Notes: generated by a model not told the origin, from the sequence alone. 64,000 nucleotides of DNA from an uncultured Chromatiaceae bacterium (GCA_937978655.1 CALJUX010000042.1:1-64000), one strand, 5' to 3'. Counted from the first letter of the stretch, positions 16,251-24,343 are shown. A program made the numbers and translations.

Positions 16251-17804
16251 ATGAAAAACTTATCCAAGGCCCTGCTCATTGCAGGGCTTTTTATTTCTAC
16301 CTGTTTACAGGCCGCTGTCACAGGCCCGGATAACGCTGATTTGCGGTCTTATGCGCCCGCAAAGTTAGAACTCGGCAAGGTTTGGGACTGTTATTATTTT
16401 GGTAAATCATACGGGCAGGTTGGCGCGTTTAACGCCGACGCTGCAGCACAAAGCTGTAGAAAATATTTTGAGCCGATGCTGATGTCATCGCTGCCGGCGG
16501 GTCGTTGTTCAGAAAATGCCCCTACACTTTCGCCGTTTCCTTATACGCTCAGTATTCAATTTACTTTTGCTGAATCAGGCAATTGTGCAAATTCTGTGAT
16601 CACCAGAACTGCTGGCTTATCATTTTCGGCTGCTCCGGCTCCTGACAGCAAAGAATATGTGTGCCCGCCTGAAGACCCTAAGTATTTTGAGTACCTTTTA
16701 AAAGGTGATGCAAATGGCACTCCCGTATGTTTTAAGCGTTTACCACCGCTCGATTGCTCCGGCCTGAAGGGCCTCAGCACTAATAGCGGTGACCGTTACG
16801 TTACAAACAAGGGCGTTTATTCATCTGCAAACAAACCGTCCTGCGCGACAAAATGCGCCCTGGACGATAACGGCAAAAAGCGTTGCGGTGACTGTAAAGT
16901 CGTTGCTAAAAGCTGGGTCTGGAACGGTTCAACCGGCAAAGATATTTGGTCGCCGATGGTCGGCACCTTTACCGGCGCTGCCTGCGCGGATAGCGAATAC
17001 ACTAAACCGCCACCAGAGCCACCAAAATGCTGGAAAACACAAAACAACTTGAATATGTGCCAGCAAGACCCCTCGGAAAAATGCGTTACTATCAACGGCG
17101 TTCAGCAGTGTGAATCCGGTTGTGGCTTCATCAACGGGGATTTTTTCTGCGCGGATAAACCGAACGTCCCCAAAGAGCCGAACAAAGACAATGACAAGCC
17201 CCTGCCAACCATTGATGACAACATCCAGAATCCTGAAAAACCGCTGGCTGACATGGTCAAAGGTGATTTTAAAGACGTGCAAAGAGGCGTTGAAAGCCGC
17301 CTTTCTGTTGTCAGCACCGGCATTGGCAATCTGGAAAACTCTGTCGATACATCAAATGGCATTTTGACTGACATTGAGGAAAACACCGCTCAGGCGCTCG
17401 CCGACAATCAAACCGAAATTGGTTTGTTAGGTGATATCAAAGATGCGCTCGAAGAAGACGGCGGGGATGACGAATGCGACCCTAAAAAAGACCCTACCTG
17501 TTCCACTGATGGCGATGCAGGCGCACCGGCCAGCTGGTGGACTTCTGTTTACCCAGACGGCATTACCGGCATCATCGACGCCAAAAAATCGCAGTTCCAA
17601 AGCACCTCCGCATATGAATCGATGACTCAGGAAATTAATATTGGTTCTGGCACTGTTCAGCCTTGGCAATTCTGCTTTAACGCCTCTGCCATGAATTTTG
17701 GCTGCTTTGATGTCGAGATCCCGCCTTACGTTCTCCAGTTTGTTCGCCTTTGCATTTTGTTCGGTGCTGCAATTCTCTGCCGCCGTCTATTAATTGGAGC
17801 CTAA
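16251..17804 (+). CDS. Minor coat/adsorption protein (pIII-type)
   Basis: The 517-aa protein sits at the tip of the filament and should bind the host receptor. It has a signal peptide (LLIAGLFISTCLQAA), a large cysteine-rich ectodomain (over twenty Cys), Pro/Lys/Asn-rich linkers (for example PNVPKEPNKDNDKPLP) resembling the flexible linkers of Ff pIII, a helical region (about residues 340-410) and one C-terminal membrane helix with basic tail (VRLCILFGAAILCRRLL), the membrane anchor used in virion release. N-terminal domains are not similar to known receptors, so the host target is unknown. Confidence 0.82.
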   Translation: MKNLSKALLIAGLFISTCLQAAVTGPDNADLRSYAPAKLELGKVWDCYYFGKSYGQVGAFNADAAAQSCRKYFEPMLMSSLPAGRCSENAPTLSPFPYTLSIQFTFAESGNCANSVITRTAGLSFSAAPAPDSKEYVCPPEDPKYFEYLLKGDANGTPVCFKRLPPLDCSGLKGLSTNSGDRYVTNKGVYSSANKPSCATKCALDDNGKKRCGDCKVVAKSWVWNGSTGKDIWSPMVGTFTGAACADSEYTKPPPEPPKCWKTQNNLNMCQQDPSEKCVTINGVQQCESGCGFINGDFFCADKPNVPKEPNKDNDKPLPTIDDNIQNPEKPLADMVKGDFKDVQRGVESRLSVVSTGIGNLENSVDTSNGILTDIEENTAQALADNQTEIGLLGDIKDALEEDGGDDECDPKKDPTCSTDGDAGAPASWWTSVYPDGITGIIDAKKSQFQSTSAYESMTQEINIGSGTVQPWQFCFNASAMNFGCFDVEIPPYVLQFVRLCILFGAAILCRRLLIGA

Positions 17805-17807
17805 GCC

Positions 17808-18182
17808 ATGCCTGAAAATACAACGCCTGATAACCTGACCAGCGCAAACCAGCCTGAAATCATCCATGACCCTGCTTATGATGGTTTCTTCGGTTGGGTG
17901 TTGGTGCAGCTCAAAAGCTTCCTGTTAACGCTGTGGGACATTCTCACCGATATTTTGCTGATGGTCGTAGACCTGTTTATGTCAGTGGGTCTCTACGCTT
18001 TAGAGGGCATGTCTGAAGGCCTTGAACTGGTCAATATCACCAATTACATCAATGATATGCCTGTTGAAGTCCTTGGTATCATCAATGCCATTGGTCTTGG
18101 TGAAGCCATCGGTATGATTATGGCCGCTGGTACTGCTCGCCTACTTATGCAGTTAATTCCGTTTGTCCGGTTGGGGTCTTAA
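17808..18182 (+). CDS. Minor coat protein pVI (DUF2523)
   Basis: A 124-aa hydrophobic protein with two to three membrane helices (SFLLTLWDILTDILLMVVDL and the C-terminal IGLGEAIGMIMAAGTARLLM). It matches the pVI/DUF2523 plan and lies between pIII and Zot, as in CTX and Pf phages. With pIII it caps the virion and helps release it from the membrane. GGAGCCTAAGCC supplies the ribosome site, with 3 nt on each side between genes. Confidence 0.85.
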   Translation: MPENTTPDNLTSANQPEIIHDPAYDGFFGWVLVQLKSFLLTLWDILTDILLMVVDLFMSVGLYALEGMSEGLELVNITNYINDMPVEVLGIINAIGLGEAIGMIMAAGTARLLMQLIPFVRLGS

Positions 18183-18185
18183 ACG

Positions 18186-19355
18186 ATGGCAATCAATGGT
18201 ATTTCAGGTCGCCCCGGCTCGGGCAAAAGTTATGAGGCTGTTATTCGTCACATCCTGCCAGCGCTGAAAGATGGCAGGATGGTTGTAACGAATATTCCCC
18301 TTAACGTGGATTGGTTCTGCCAGTTTATCGGTGAACACTGCCGAGACCTTATTGTGCAAATCGACGGCGGGTTTCATAACTACGGCGGCAAACGGTACTT
18401 CTCTGATGTAGAGCATTTTTTGCGTTATCAGGAATGGCGCAACGAAAAGAACCAAGGCGTTTATTTTATCGTTGATGAATGCCACCTCCCTATGCCGAAA
18501 ACTGCCGGAACTGGTGATAGCAAGGTTTTCACACAGCCCGAACTGAAAGAATACCTGTCAATGCACCGGCACTATGGCCATGACATTTTGCTGTTAACGC
18601 AGAATTTCAGGAAGTGCGATCGAGACGTTGTCGATATGGTGCAAACCTGCTATTTCACGACCAAGCTGTCGTTCCTTGGCAAAGACGATGAATACGTCTG
18701 TAAGGTTGCTGACGGCGTAAGCCGAAACATTGTCACCACCCATCACCGCGAATACGAGCAGAAGTATTTCGGTGCTTACAAGAGCCACACAAAGAGCGAA
18801 GGCAGCGTTCAGGAAGCTGAAACCGTCGATATTCCCGCTTGGTACCAGCGCTGGTATAACATTGGTGCCATCGTGATGGGCGTTTTATTCGTTCTCTTAC
18901 TGATGAAGGGTTTTTCAGGGGATGACCCAAAACCAGCCCCTAAAAAGCTCCAGCAAGCCCCACAAACAGCGCTAGCGCAAAATAGCGCCGCAGCAGGCAC
19001 AGGCCAACAGAAGCCATCACAGCAAGCCTCAGCCGCCAAATCAGACCAAAATCAGCCAGCCCCTGAGAGCGACACCAAAAAACACCCGTACAGCGGCCTT
19101 CAGATGCACATTGTTGGTAACTACTCAGATATGAACCAGTACGGTAAGCTGACCAAAATCATCTGGATTAGCCTGAGCCGCAATGGTCAGGTGCTAACTG
19201 AAATCACTCACGCAGATTTGGCTCTGGCCGGTTATCAATTCTCTGTTCTGAATGACTGCCTGATTGAATTGCACTACGAGGATTATCAGAACTACGTGTT
19301 TTGCGACTCCCCCACACAGTCAGTCACAACTCCCGTTCTGGCCAAAACCGAATAG
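18186..19355 (+). CDS. Zonular occludens toxin-like assembly ATPase (pI/Zot)
   Basis: Inner-membrane ATPase that drives phage extrusion. The 389-aa protein has Walker A GRPGSGKS (residues 8-15), a Walker B-like YFIVDECH near 100, a membrane helix (AIVMGVLFVLLLMKGF) near 225-245 with cytoplasmic N-side, then a periplasmic part made of an Ala/Gln/Pro-rich linker (about 250-300) and a small C-terminal domain with two cysteines. This is the standard Zot layout. Toxin activity of the C-terminal part was described only for some Vibrio phages and is not implied here. No pIV secretin gene follows. Confidence 0.92.
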   Translation: MAINGISGRPGSGKSYEAVIRHILPALKDGRMVVTNIPLNVDWFCQFIGEHCRDLIVQIDGGFHNYGGKRYFSDVEHFLRYQEWRNEKNQGVYFIVDECHLPMPKTAGTGDSKVFTQPELKEYLSMHRHYGHDILLLTQNFRKCDRDVVDMVQTCYFTTKLSFLGKDDEYVCKVADGVSRNIVTTHHREYEQKYFGAYKSHTKSEGSVQEAETVDIPAWYQRWYNIGAIVMGVLFVLLLMKGFSGDDPKPAPKKLQQAPQTALAQNSAAAGTGQQKPSQQASAAKSDQNQPAPESDTKKHPYSGLQMHIVGNYSDMNQYGKLTKIIWISLSRNGQVLTEITHADLALAGYQFSVLNDCLIELHYEDYQNYVFCDSPTQSVTTPVLAKTE

Positions 19356-19453
19356 CTGGGGTTATTAGGGGCAACGCCCCTGATGCAGCGAAGCGGTAAC
19401 TTAAGGCTGGTTTACCAGCCGCCGAAGGGCAAAGCCCTTCCCTCTGCCAAACC

Positions 19454-19476
19454 AGCCCCGTCAGGGGCTTTTTTTA
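19454..19476 (+). terminator. Terminator at end of phage structural operon
   Basis: AGCCCC-N4-GGGGCT followed by seven T residues, about 100 nt after the Zot stop codon. Confidence 0.88.
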
Positions 19477-19496
19477 TGGCCGCACGCCGGTGTCAA

Positions 19497-19550
19497 ATCG
19501 GTGAACTGGGGAGGGACCCGCGCCAGCGGGAGGTGCCCCAGTTCACCGAT
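19497..19550. repeat. 54-nt nested inverted repeat, candidate phage origin or packaging hairpin
   Basis: A perfect 15-bp outer stem (ATCGGTGAACTGGGG / CCCCAGTTCACCGAT) encloses a second stem CCCGC-N4-GCGGG (19517-19530). It is the largest perfect hairpin I noticed in the window and lies in the phage intergenic region, which fits a single-strand origin or the packaging signal. Confidence 0.75.
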
Positions 19551-19590
19551 AAGTGCGGCTGTGACAACTGCTTTTTTGAGGGAGGCGCGA

Positions 19591-19616
19591 AGTTCGAGTT
19601 CTGTTACACTCGAACT
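19591..19616. promoter_or_regulatory. 9-bp inverted repeat, candidate operator before the DUF3653-type gene
   Basis: AGTTCGAGT-N8-ACTCGAACT is a perfect dyad whose 26-bp span suits a dimeric regulator. It lies about 160 bp before the 19778 gene. It differs from the ACTCCA operator at the other end of the phage, so a second regulator may act here. Confidence 0.5.
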
Positions 19617-19777
19617 GAGTCCGGACTTCCGGACTACTCCGGACATCTACAAAGCGCAAAACTCGCTCTAAATGTCTGTTTTGTATAGAATATTTTCAAA
19701 ACTCACCAAAAATTGCACGGTTACCCAGTTCCGGTACAGGATTCCACTTCCAAAGCAGTACAGGACGCACTTAAAAA

Positions 19778-20233
19778 ATGGAAAAAAATCGGAAAATCAG
19801 GCCTGAAAAACTCGTCGATTTTAGAGAGCTTTATTACGACGCTTTCGGTGCTGGTGATGGTAAACATGAACGGGCAGCAGAATTCTTTGGTGTGCCGATT
19901 GCTGAGTGTCAGCGCTGGCACGATGATCGCCCTCACCCGACCGCGCACAGGTACCTTCAGGTCCATTGCAAGGGCTATTTGCCCTACAACACCAACTGGA
20001 AAGAATGCCGTATCAGAGAGGACGGAATGGTTATGACGCCATTTGGTAACTGTATGCCGTCTGATATGGCTTTGATGCATCGTCGTAAGTGGTCAGCAGA
20101 AAAAACCCGGCAGCAGCTCGTTAGATGCCGTCAGCAACTGGAAGACCTCCGTTCTGGTACCAAAGTCAAAATGCTTTTGCATACAGCCGACTATTTAACC
20201 CGATTAGTTAAAGAGCTTGTGACTGAGGAATAA
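19778..20233 (+). CDS. Phage regulator-like protein (DUF3653 type)
   Basis: A 151-aa basic soluble protein resembling the DUF3653 proteins found at the ends of Vibrio-type filamentous phages. The core reads ERAAEFFGVPIAECQRWHDD, resembling a helix-turn-helix, followed by RPHPTAHRYLQVHCKGYLP and a WKECRIREDGMVMTPFG segment shared with relatives. The C-terminal third is helical. The ribosome site is weak. It is the last gene before attR and is followed by its own terminator. Function is unproven; a DNA-binding role is likely. Confidence 0.7.
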   Translation: MEKNRKIRPEKLVDFRELYYDAFGAGDGKHERAAEFFGVPIAECQRWHDDRPHPTAHRYLQVHCKGYLPYNTNWKECRIREDGMVMTPFGNCMPSDMALMHRRKWSAEKTRQQLVRCRQQLEDLRSGTKVKMLLHTADYLTRLVKELVTEE

Positions 20234-20257
20234 AAAAGGGGCATAGGCCCCTTATTT
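20233..20257 (+). terminator. Terminator between last phage gene and attR
   Basis: AAGGGGC-N4-GCCCCTT preceded by A residues and followed by ATTTCTT. It would also shield the host flank from phage transcription. Confidence 0.75.
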
Positions 20258-20289
20258 CTTAGAACATCCATTATGTTAAATTGCATTAT
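20254..20289 (+). other. Right prophage junction (attR) with XerD arm
   Basis: TTATGTTAAAT (20271-20281) repeats the XerD arm of attL exactly, within a 20-bp direct repeat with one mismatch (20270-20289). The XerC-arm position (20254-20264, ATTTCTTAGAA) agrees with the left one at 7 of 11 bases. The centre CATCCA is unlike canonical dif, so this junction looks partly phage-derived. Confidence 0.75.
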
Positions 20290-20478
20290 TATAAGTGACT
20301 ACTCAGTCGAGATTTAAGACACCAACGAGGCCTACACCCACTTGGATGGTTTCGTTCAAAATTCTGAGCTATTCCATGAAGATAACTTCAAAAGCGATAA
20401 CACGGAATTTTGAACATTCCCCAGACACAGGTCAATTCGCTCCACGCAGCGCGAATGTTAACCGCGGCGTTTGTGACT

Positions 20479-20943
20479 TTAATGCTGCGGTCCATGTCCG
20501 TTGTGCATTTTGATGGTTGCACCGAAGGCATCCAGCAGCGCTTTTTCCGGTGCACTGAGACTGTACTCGGCATGGCGCATCGCGCGGACGAAATCGTCCG
20601 CTGCCGCCGGTGTAAGGCCCAAATGCTGCCATAAAGCGCTTTGTAAAATACCGGCGCCACCGCAAAGGATCAGTTGCCAATGTTGCTGGCTGCGTTTAAA
20701 CACTGCGCGGCCACCCTTGCCTTGATGCCACCAGTCGGCAACAGCAAAATCACCTGAGATATGGGTCGGTCCCAGCTTTAGCGGGTGCTCGGCACTGTGC
20801 CAGGTTTTTTGCATAAAACCGTGGATTTGCGCAAGACCAGGCGCTGCGACCGTCTGGTTGGCTGTCGGATACTGCTGCGCGGCAGCATCTGGTGCTAGTA
20901 GCGTGAGTCCGCACGCCAGCAACAAGTATTGCAGTGCGCGCAT
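20479..20943 (-). CDS. Copper uptake system-associated protein
   Basis: A 154-aa exported protein that resembles the small proteins encoded next to TonB-dependent copper receptors. It has a signal sequence (LQYLLLACGLTLLAPDAAAQ), then GDFAVADWWHQGKGGRAVFKR and a His-rich end (KMHNGHGPQH) that could bind metal. The start at 20943 overlaps the receptor stop codon by one base (TGATG in - strand sense), strong evidence of coupling. An upstream ATG lies inside the receptor gene and is rejected. Exact function is unknown; a periplasmic copper-handling role is inferred. Confidence 0.7.
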   Translation of the reverse strand: MRALQYLLLACGLTLLAPDAAAQQYPTANQTVAAPGLAQIHGFMQKTWHSAEHPLKLGPTHISGDFAVADWWHQGKGGRAVFKRSQQHWQLILCGGAGILQSALWQHLGLTPAAADDFVRAMRHAEYSLSAPEKALLDAFGATIKMHNGHGPQH

Positions 20944-23027
20944 CAGAACTGGCCATCCCAGTTCCACTGCGCTTTTAACCAAGCTGTGCGGCCAGGTTCG
21001 TTGACGCGTAACGTCTGGACATAACCAGGGATGCCGCCGCCCATGCCGTTGCCGGCAGCACGGCTGACGAATTCGGCATAAGTGCGGTCGAGTAAATTGT
21101 CGACACCGGCGGTAAACAATAAGCTCGGTACCGGCCGCCAGCTGGCATTCAGTGAAAGCACGGCGAAACCTGGCGTTGCACCTAAATCTTTGCCGACAAT
21201 GTTCCCTTTGTTCCGGTCGAAGTTGCTTTGTGCGTCAACGATGCGGATTAAGGAACCCACAGACCAGTTATCACGGGCGTAGCTCAGGCCAAGTTTGATT
21301 TCCAGCGGAGAAATTTGTGGCAGCGCAGTACCGTCGGTGTCGTTATCGCCGCGAGTGTATGCCAGCGTTGCATCCGCTTGCCAATGCGGCGAAAACTTTT
21401 GCTGCACACCAAATTCAAAGCCGTAGCTGCTGGCGTCGATGTTTCTGACAAAACCGTTCGATTTCATCGTGTTGCTGTAGTCGACCAGAATATAATCGCT
21501 GATTTCGTTATAAAATGCGGATACTGACCATTCGGTGTCTGCATCTTTAAACAGATAACCCAGATCCAGCTGCGTAGTCTGTTCCGGCGCAAGGTCGGCA
21601 AATGCACTTTTGGAGTTGATGCCTTCTTTGGCGATCAATTCCCAATAATCCGGGAAACGGGCTGTGCTGCCAACGCCGATATACCAGCTGGCTGGAATGC
21701 TACTGAACTGATGTTCATAACGGGCGAAACCGCTGTGCAGGTCGTCGTCACGCCGCTGTCCGGCGGTTGGGTTTGGCATCGAACTCATCATGCCGGCGAT
21801 TTTCAGCCGCTGGTCGGTCGCCTGCCATTGGTCCAGCCGATAGCCGGCAACCACAGTATCAAATTGTGCCAGCTGATAACGCCATTCCGCGAATATACCG
21901 AGCTGAGAGATCTCTGCATCATCCAGTAAAGCGCTGTAAATGCCAGACGCTGGTGCCGAGCGCGAACTGTGCCCACTGTCCTGCTGGTCTGCCCCCAGCG
22001 TGACTTTGTATGTCATTGCCGGCGTAAAAACCGCACTGAGGCGCCCGCCTTTGGTATCGCGCAGTAAATTGGCATAACCCATCATGCCTGGCTTGCGTAA
22101 TTGCTGGTCATCCATCAGGTGGTCGACTTCGTTATCGAACCAATGGAATTTCACCTGCTCCAACCAGGGCGTGATGTTGTTTTTTTCAACACGAAGATTC
22201 AGGCTGTCACGGCGGAAACGGGTGCCATCCATGCCGCGGTCGGCATAAGCAGCTTCGCCGTCACTGCGGGCCGCAGACAGCTCCACTTTGCTATCGACAT
22301 CCGGTGTCCAGCCCAGCGCGATATTGCCGCTGTAACGCTGATACCGGGAGTGGATATCATTGCCATCGCCGTCCTGATAGTCATCGGACGCCGAGTTGCT
22401 GCCGCTGAATAACACATAGCCATTTTGCTGACCAAACTGTAGATCGGCCAGTTCGTCATGCCGGCCAAAGCTGGCTGTGGTCAGGCTGGTATGCGTGCGA
22501 AAACCGGCTTGCTCAAATGGCGCGACATTGCGCTCAAATAAGATCACCGCCGCCGAATGCCCGGCCCCATGTGCGACCGACTGCGGGCCTTTTATCACCG
22601 TCATTGAATCATGCAATTCCGGGTAGATATACGCGGTTGGCGCATCCATGCGGAAATTACAGCCGCCTAAGATATTTTCACCGTCAACCAGAATGCCAAG
22701 CCGCGAGCCAGCCATGCCGCGGAACACTGCGTCGCCATCCGCACCGCCTTTACGGGTGACCGAAAAGCCCGGAATAGTTTTCAGGTAGTCGGCACCGTCG
22801 TGCGCCGGCAGTGGCTGACGTGGTGCTTTGGGGTCCATCACCAGCTGACCGGGACCGTTCAGCACCACCCCTGTGACTTGGACCCGCTCTATGTCTTTTT
22901 CGGCTTTATCAGCAGCTGCATCGGCACCTGTACTCGCCAGAACACAAACCGGCAGGCAGAACAGGCTAAGCGCCAGCGTCAGACGGGATAATTTATAAGA
23001 AACTAGAAATGAATGTTGAATAGTCAC
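20943..23027 (-). CDS. TonB-dependent copper receptor (NosA/OprC type)
   Basis: A 694-aa outer-membrane receptor with a signal peptide (LSRLTLALSLFCLPVCVLAS), a plug domain (residues about 50-160) containing GGADGDAVFRGMAGSRLGIL and the segment ENILGGCNFRMDAPTAYIYP, a Cys/Met motif typical of the copper subfamily, then a beta barrel ending in Phe (WNWDGQF). The start chosen is GTG at 23027, with AAAGG eight bases upstream; an ATG at 23051 adds eight residues and has no SD. It is coupled to the copper-associated gene downstream. Substrate copper is inferred from the family signature. Confidence 0.82.
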   Translation of the reverse strand: MTIQHSFLVSYKLSRLTLALSLFCLPVCVLASTGADAAADKAEKDIERVQVTGVVLNGPGQLVMDPKAPRQPLPAHDGADYLKTIPGFSVTRKGGADGDAVFRGMAGSRLGILVDGENILGGCNFRMDAPTAYIYPELHDSMTVIKGPQSVAHGAGHSAAVILFERNVAPFEQAGFRTHTSLTTASFGRHDELADLQFGQQNGYVLFSGSNSASDDYQDGDGNDIHSRYQRYSGNIALGWTPDVDSKVELSAARSDGEAAYADRGMDGTRFRRDSLNLRVEKNNITPWLEQVKFHWFDNEVDHLMDDQQLRKPGMMGYANLLRDTKGGRLSAVFTPAMTYKVTLGADQQDSGHSSRSAPASGIYSALLDDAEISQLGIFAEWRYQLAQFDTVVAGYRLDQWQATDQRLKIAGMMSSMPNPTAGQRRDDDLHSGFARYEHQFSSIPASWYIGVGSTARFPDYWELIAKEGINSKSAFADLAPEQTTQLDLGYLFKDADTEWSVSAFYNEISDYILVDYSNTMKSNGFVRNIDASSYGFEFGVQQKFSPHWQADATLAYTRGDNDTDGTALPQISPLEIKLGLSYARDNWSVGSLIRIVDAQSNFDRNKGNIVGKDLGATPGFAVLSLNASWRPVPSLLFTAGVDNLLDRTYAEFVSRAAGNGMGGGIPGYVQTLRVNEPGRTAWLKAQWNWDGQF

Positions 23028-23157
23028 GGCACATACCTTTAGAAAATGCATGTGCCTGATTTTACGGAAAAGTTCCTCACGTCCCTATGCGGCAAATTGT
23101 CGCAGCAGCTGCGACCGTCTGAAAAGTTTTGTTGTGGGCGCGGTGTTTTGAGTGTGT

Positions 23158-23649
23158 TTAAAGCAGAATATAATCGTTGCCCTGCTTGGCCTCTGCATAA
23201 GCGCCCGGCACCGGATGGACATAACGGCCTTCGACTGCATCTATCGCGATACAATCGTCAACGTCATACAGATTGTCGGTGTGCGGTTTGTCCCACTGCC
23301 CTGGCATCCGCTGTTTGCCCAGCTGTTTCGCTTCGGCCGGGTTTTGTGCCACCACCAGCAAATACTGATGGTCTTCACCAAAGCTGCCGGGCGAATAACC
23401 TCCGAGGTTTATAAAATAGAGGCGTGGGTCCCCGGCTTTGGGTGCCACATCGCTAAAGTGCAGCTGATAACCATCGACGCCCTGCACTTGCCACCAGGAA
23501 TCAATATGCAGGCCTTTGGCGGCACCAAACCATTGTTGTCTGAGCTGGTCGTAACAATCGCTGAGCTGCTGACCAAAGGCAAATACCACGTCATGTACTT
23601 CAATTTTGGCGGCCGGGTGTTTGCCGCCCAACATCACAACAAATAACAT
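23158..23649 (-). CDS. DUF1543 domain protein
   Basis: A 163-aa soluble protein of the DUF1543 family. Typical segments are MLFVVMLGGKHPAAKIEVHD, AKGLHIDSWWQVQGVDGY and YFINLGGYSPGSFGEDHQY. No biochemical function is known to me for this family. It lies alone between the copper receptor and a periplasmic protein gene, 106 nt from the receptor start, and may have its own promoter. Confidence 0.82.
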   Translation of the reverse strand: MLFVVMLGGKHPAAKIEVHDVVFAFGQQLSDCYDQLRQQWFGAAKGLHIDSWWQVQGVDGYQLHFSDVAPKAGDPRLYFINLGGYSPGSFGEDHQYLLVVAQNPAEAKQLGKQRMPGQWDKPHTDNLYDVDDCIAIDAVEGRYVHPVPGAYAEAKQGNDYILL

Positions 23650-23725
23650 CCGGTTGTCTCTTCAGTGTTTATCTGCGGCCAAGCTTAAAGAAAACTGGCC
23701 GCCCGTCAACTCTGGTCTTGCTGGA

Positions 23726-24343
23726 TTAACTTTTATTAAAACGCAGCGATTTGCTGAAAAACATCCCGCTGTTGCAATCAGCGGCGGTTTTGTCGCCAGG
23801 TACCACGATCCGCAGCTGATCGTAGCTACCGGCCCGCAACTGCGCCGTCACTTGCTGTTCAAACACTTTAGCGACCAGGCTGATCTGGTCACCATAACTG
23901 CTGATAGCGTCGATATCGCCCTGATAACTATCCGTAATATCTTCGATGCGTTCCGCGGTCATGCGGGTTTGCTCCAACAAGTTGTCGTCCGGTATGCGCT
24001 GACTTTTGGTTTGTTGCTCAAGCTCCGCACTCAGTTGCTCCATTTTGTCTTGATGTGGCTGCAGCGCTTTACTCATCTGGTCCAGTGGGATTTGCAGCTG
24101 GTCCATTTTCAATTCGGCCTTTTTTAAGTCTTGCCAGGCGCTGAGTTCTGCTGGCGTCAGATCGCGTTCGGACTGCAGTTTGCAATCTTTCAGTACCTGT
24201 AATTTGTGTCCGGATGCCAGAGCTTGCTCGGCTGTGACCTGCTGTGAGGCAAGCACCAGGCTGCAGCTGCCCAGTAGTAAAATAGCGAAGGTGAAACGGT
24301 GAAAATGATGGGTTGGGATTTGGCGTTGAATCTTAGTTTGCAT
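23726..24343 (-). CDS. Exported coiled-coil protein of unknown function
   Basis: Not recognised. This 205-aa protein has a signal or anchor segment (FTFAILLLGSCSLVLASQ) with a Cys that could be a lipoprotein site (LLGSC), then a long Gln/Glu/Leu-rich helical region (about residues 65-150) likely to form a coiled coil, and a C-terminal part with one Cys. It may be a periplasmic structural or scaffold protein. The next gene upstream, maeA, ends 144 nt before it. Confidence 0.6.
   Translation of the reverse strand: MQTKIQRQIPTHHFHRFTFAILLLGSCSLVLASQQVTAEQALASGHKLQVLKDCKLQSERDLTPAELSAWQDLKKAELKMDQLQIPLDQMSKALQPHQDKMEQLSAELEQQTKSQRIPDDNLLEQTRMTAERIEDITDSYQGDIDAISSYGDQISLVAKVFEQQVTAQLRAGSYDQLRIVVPGDKTAADCNSGMFFSKSLRFNKS

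Larger units (their letters stand above)
19356..19777 (+). other. Phage intergenic region with a cluster of stem-loops (candidate origin and packaging signal)
   Basis: This 422-nt gap holds at least seven hairpins: AGGGGC-N3-GCCCCT (19367-19381), GGCTGG-N4-CCAGCC (19405-19420), GAAGGGC-N3-GCCCTTC (19424-19440), a terminator (19454-19476), a long nested hairpin (19497-19550), AGTTCGAGT-N8-ACTCGAACT (19591-19616) and AGTCCGG-N4-CCGGACT (19618-19635). Filamentous phages keep their strand origins and packaging hairpin in such a region after gene I. Open frames crossing it are taken as chance. Confidence 0.75.
13287..20281 (+). mobile_element. Integrated filamentous phage (inovirus), about 7.0 kb
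   Basis: The element has the gene order of inoviruses: replication initiator, ssDNA-binding-type protein, small membrane protein, major coat, pIII-type adsorption protein, pVI, Zot/pI assembly ATPase, intergenic stem-loops, regulator. It adds a divergent repressor at the left end. A 20-bp direct repeat with one mismatch (13286-13305 and 20270-20289) contains the XerD arm and marks both ends. There is no integrase, as expected for phages that borrow host XerC/XerD, and no secretin gene. All structural genes look intact, so it may still produce virions. Confidence 0.9.

Noticed and set aside
19383..19688. Open frame of 101 aa across the phage hairpin region
   Set aside because: It passes straight through a terminator and the 54-nt dyad, has no ribosome site, and its Cys-rich end is explained by the repeat arms.
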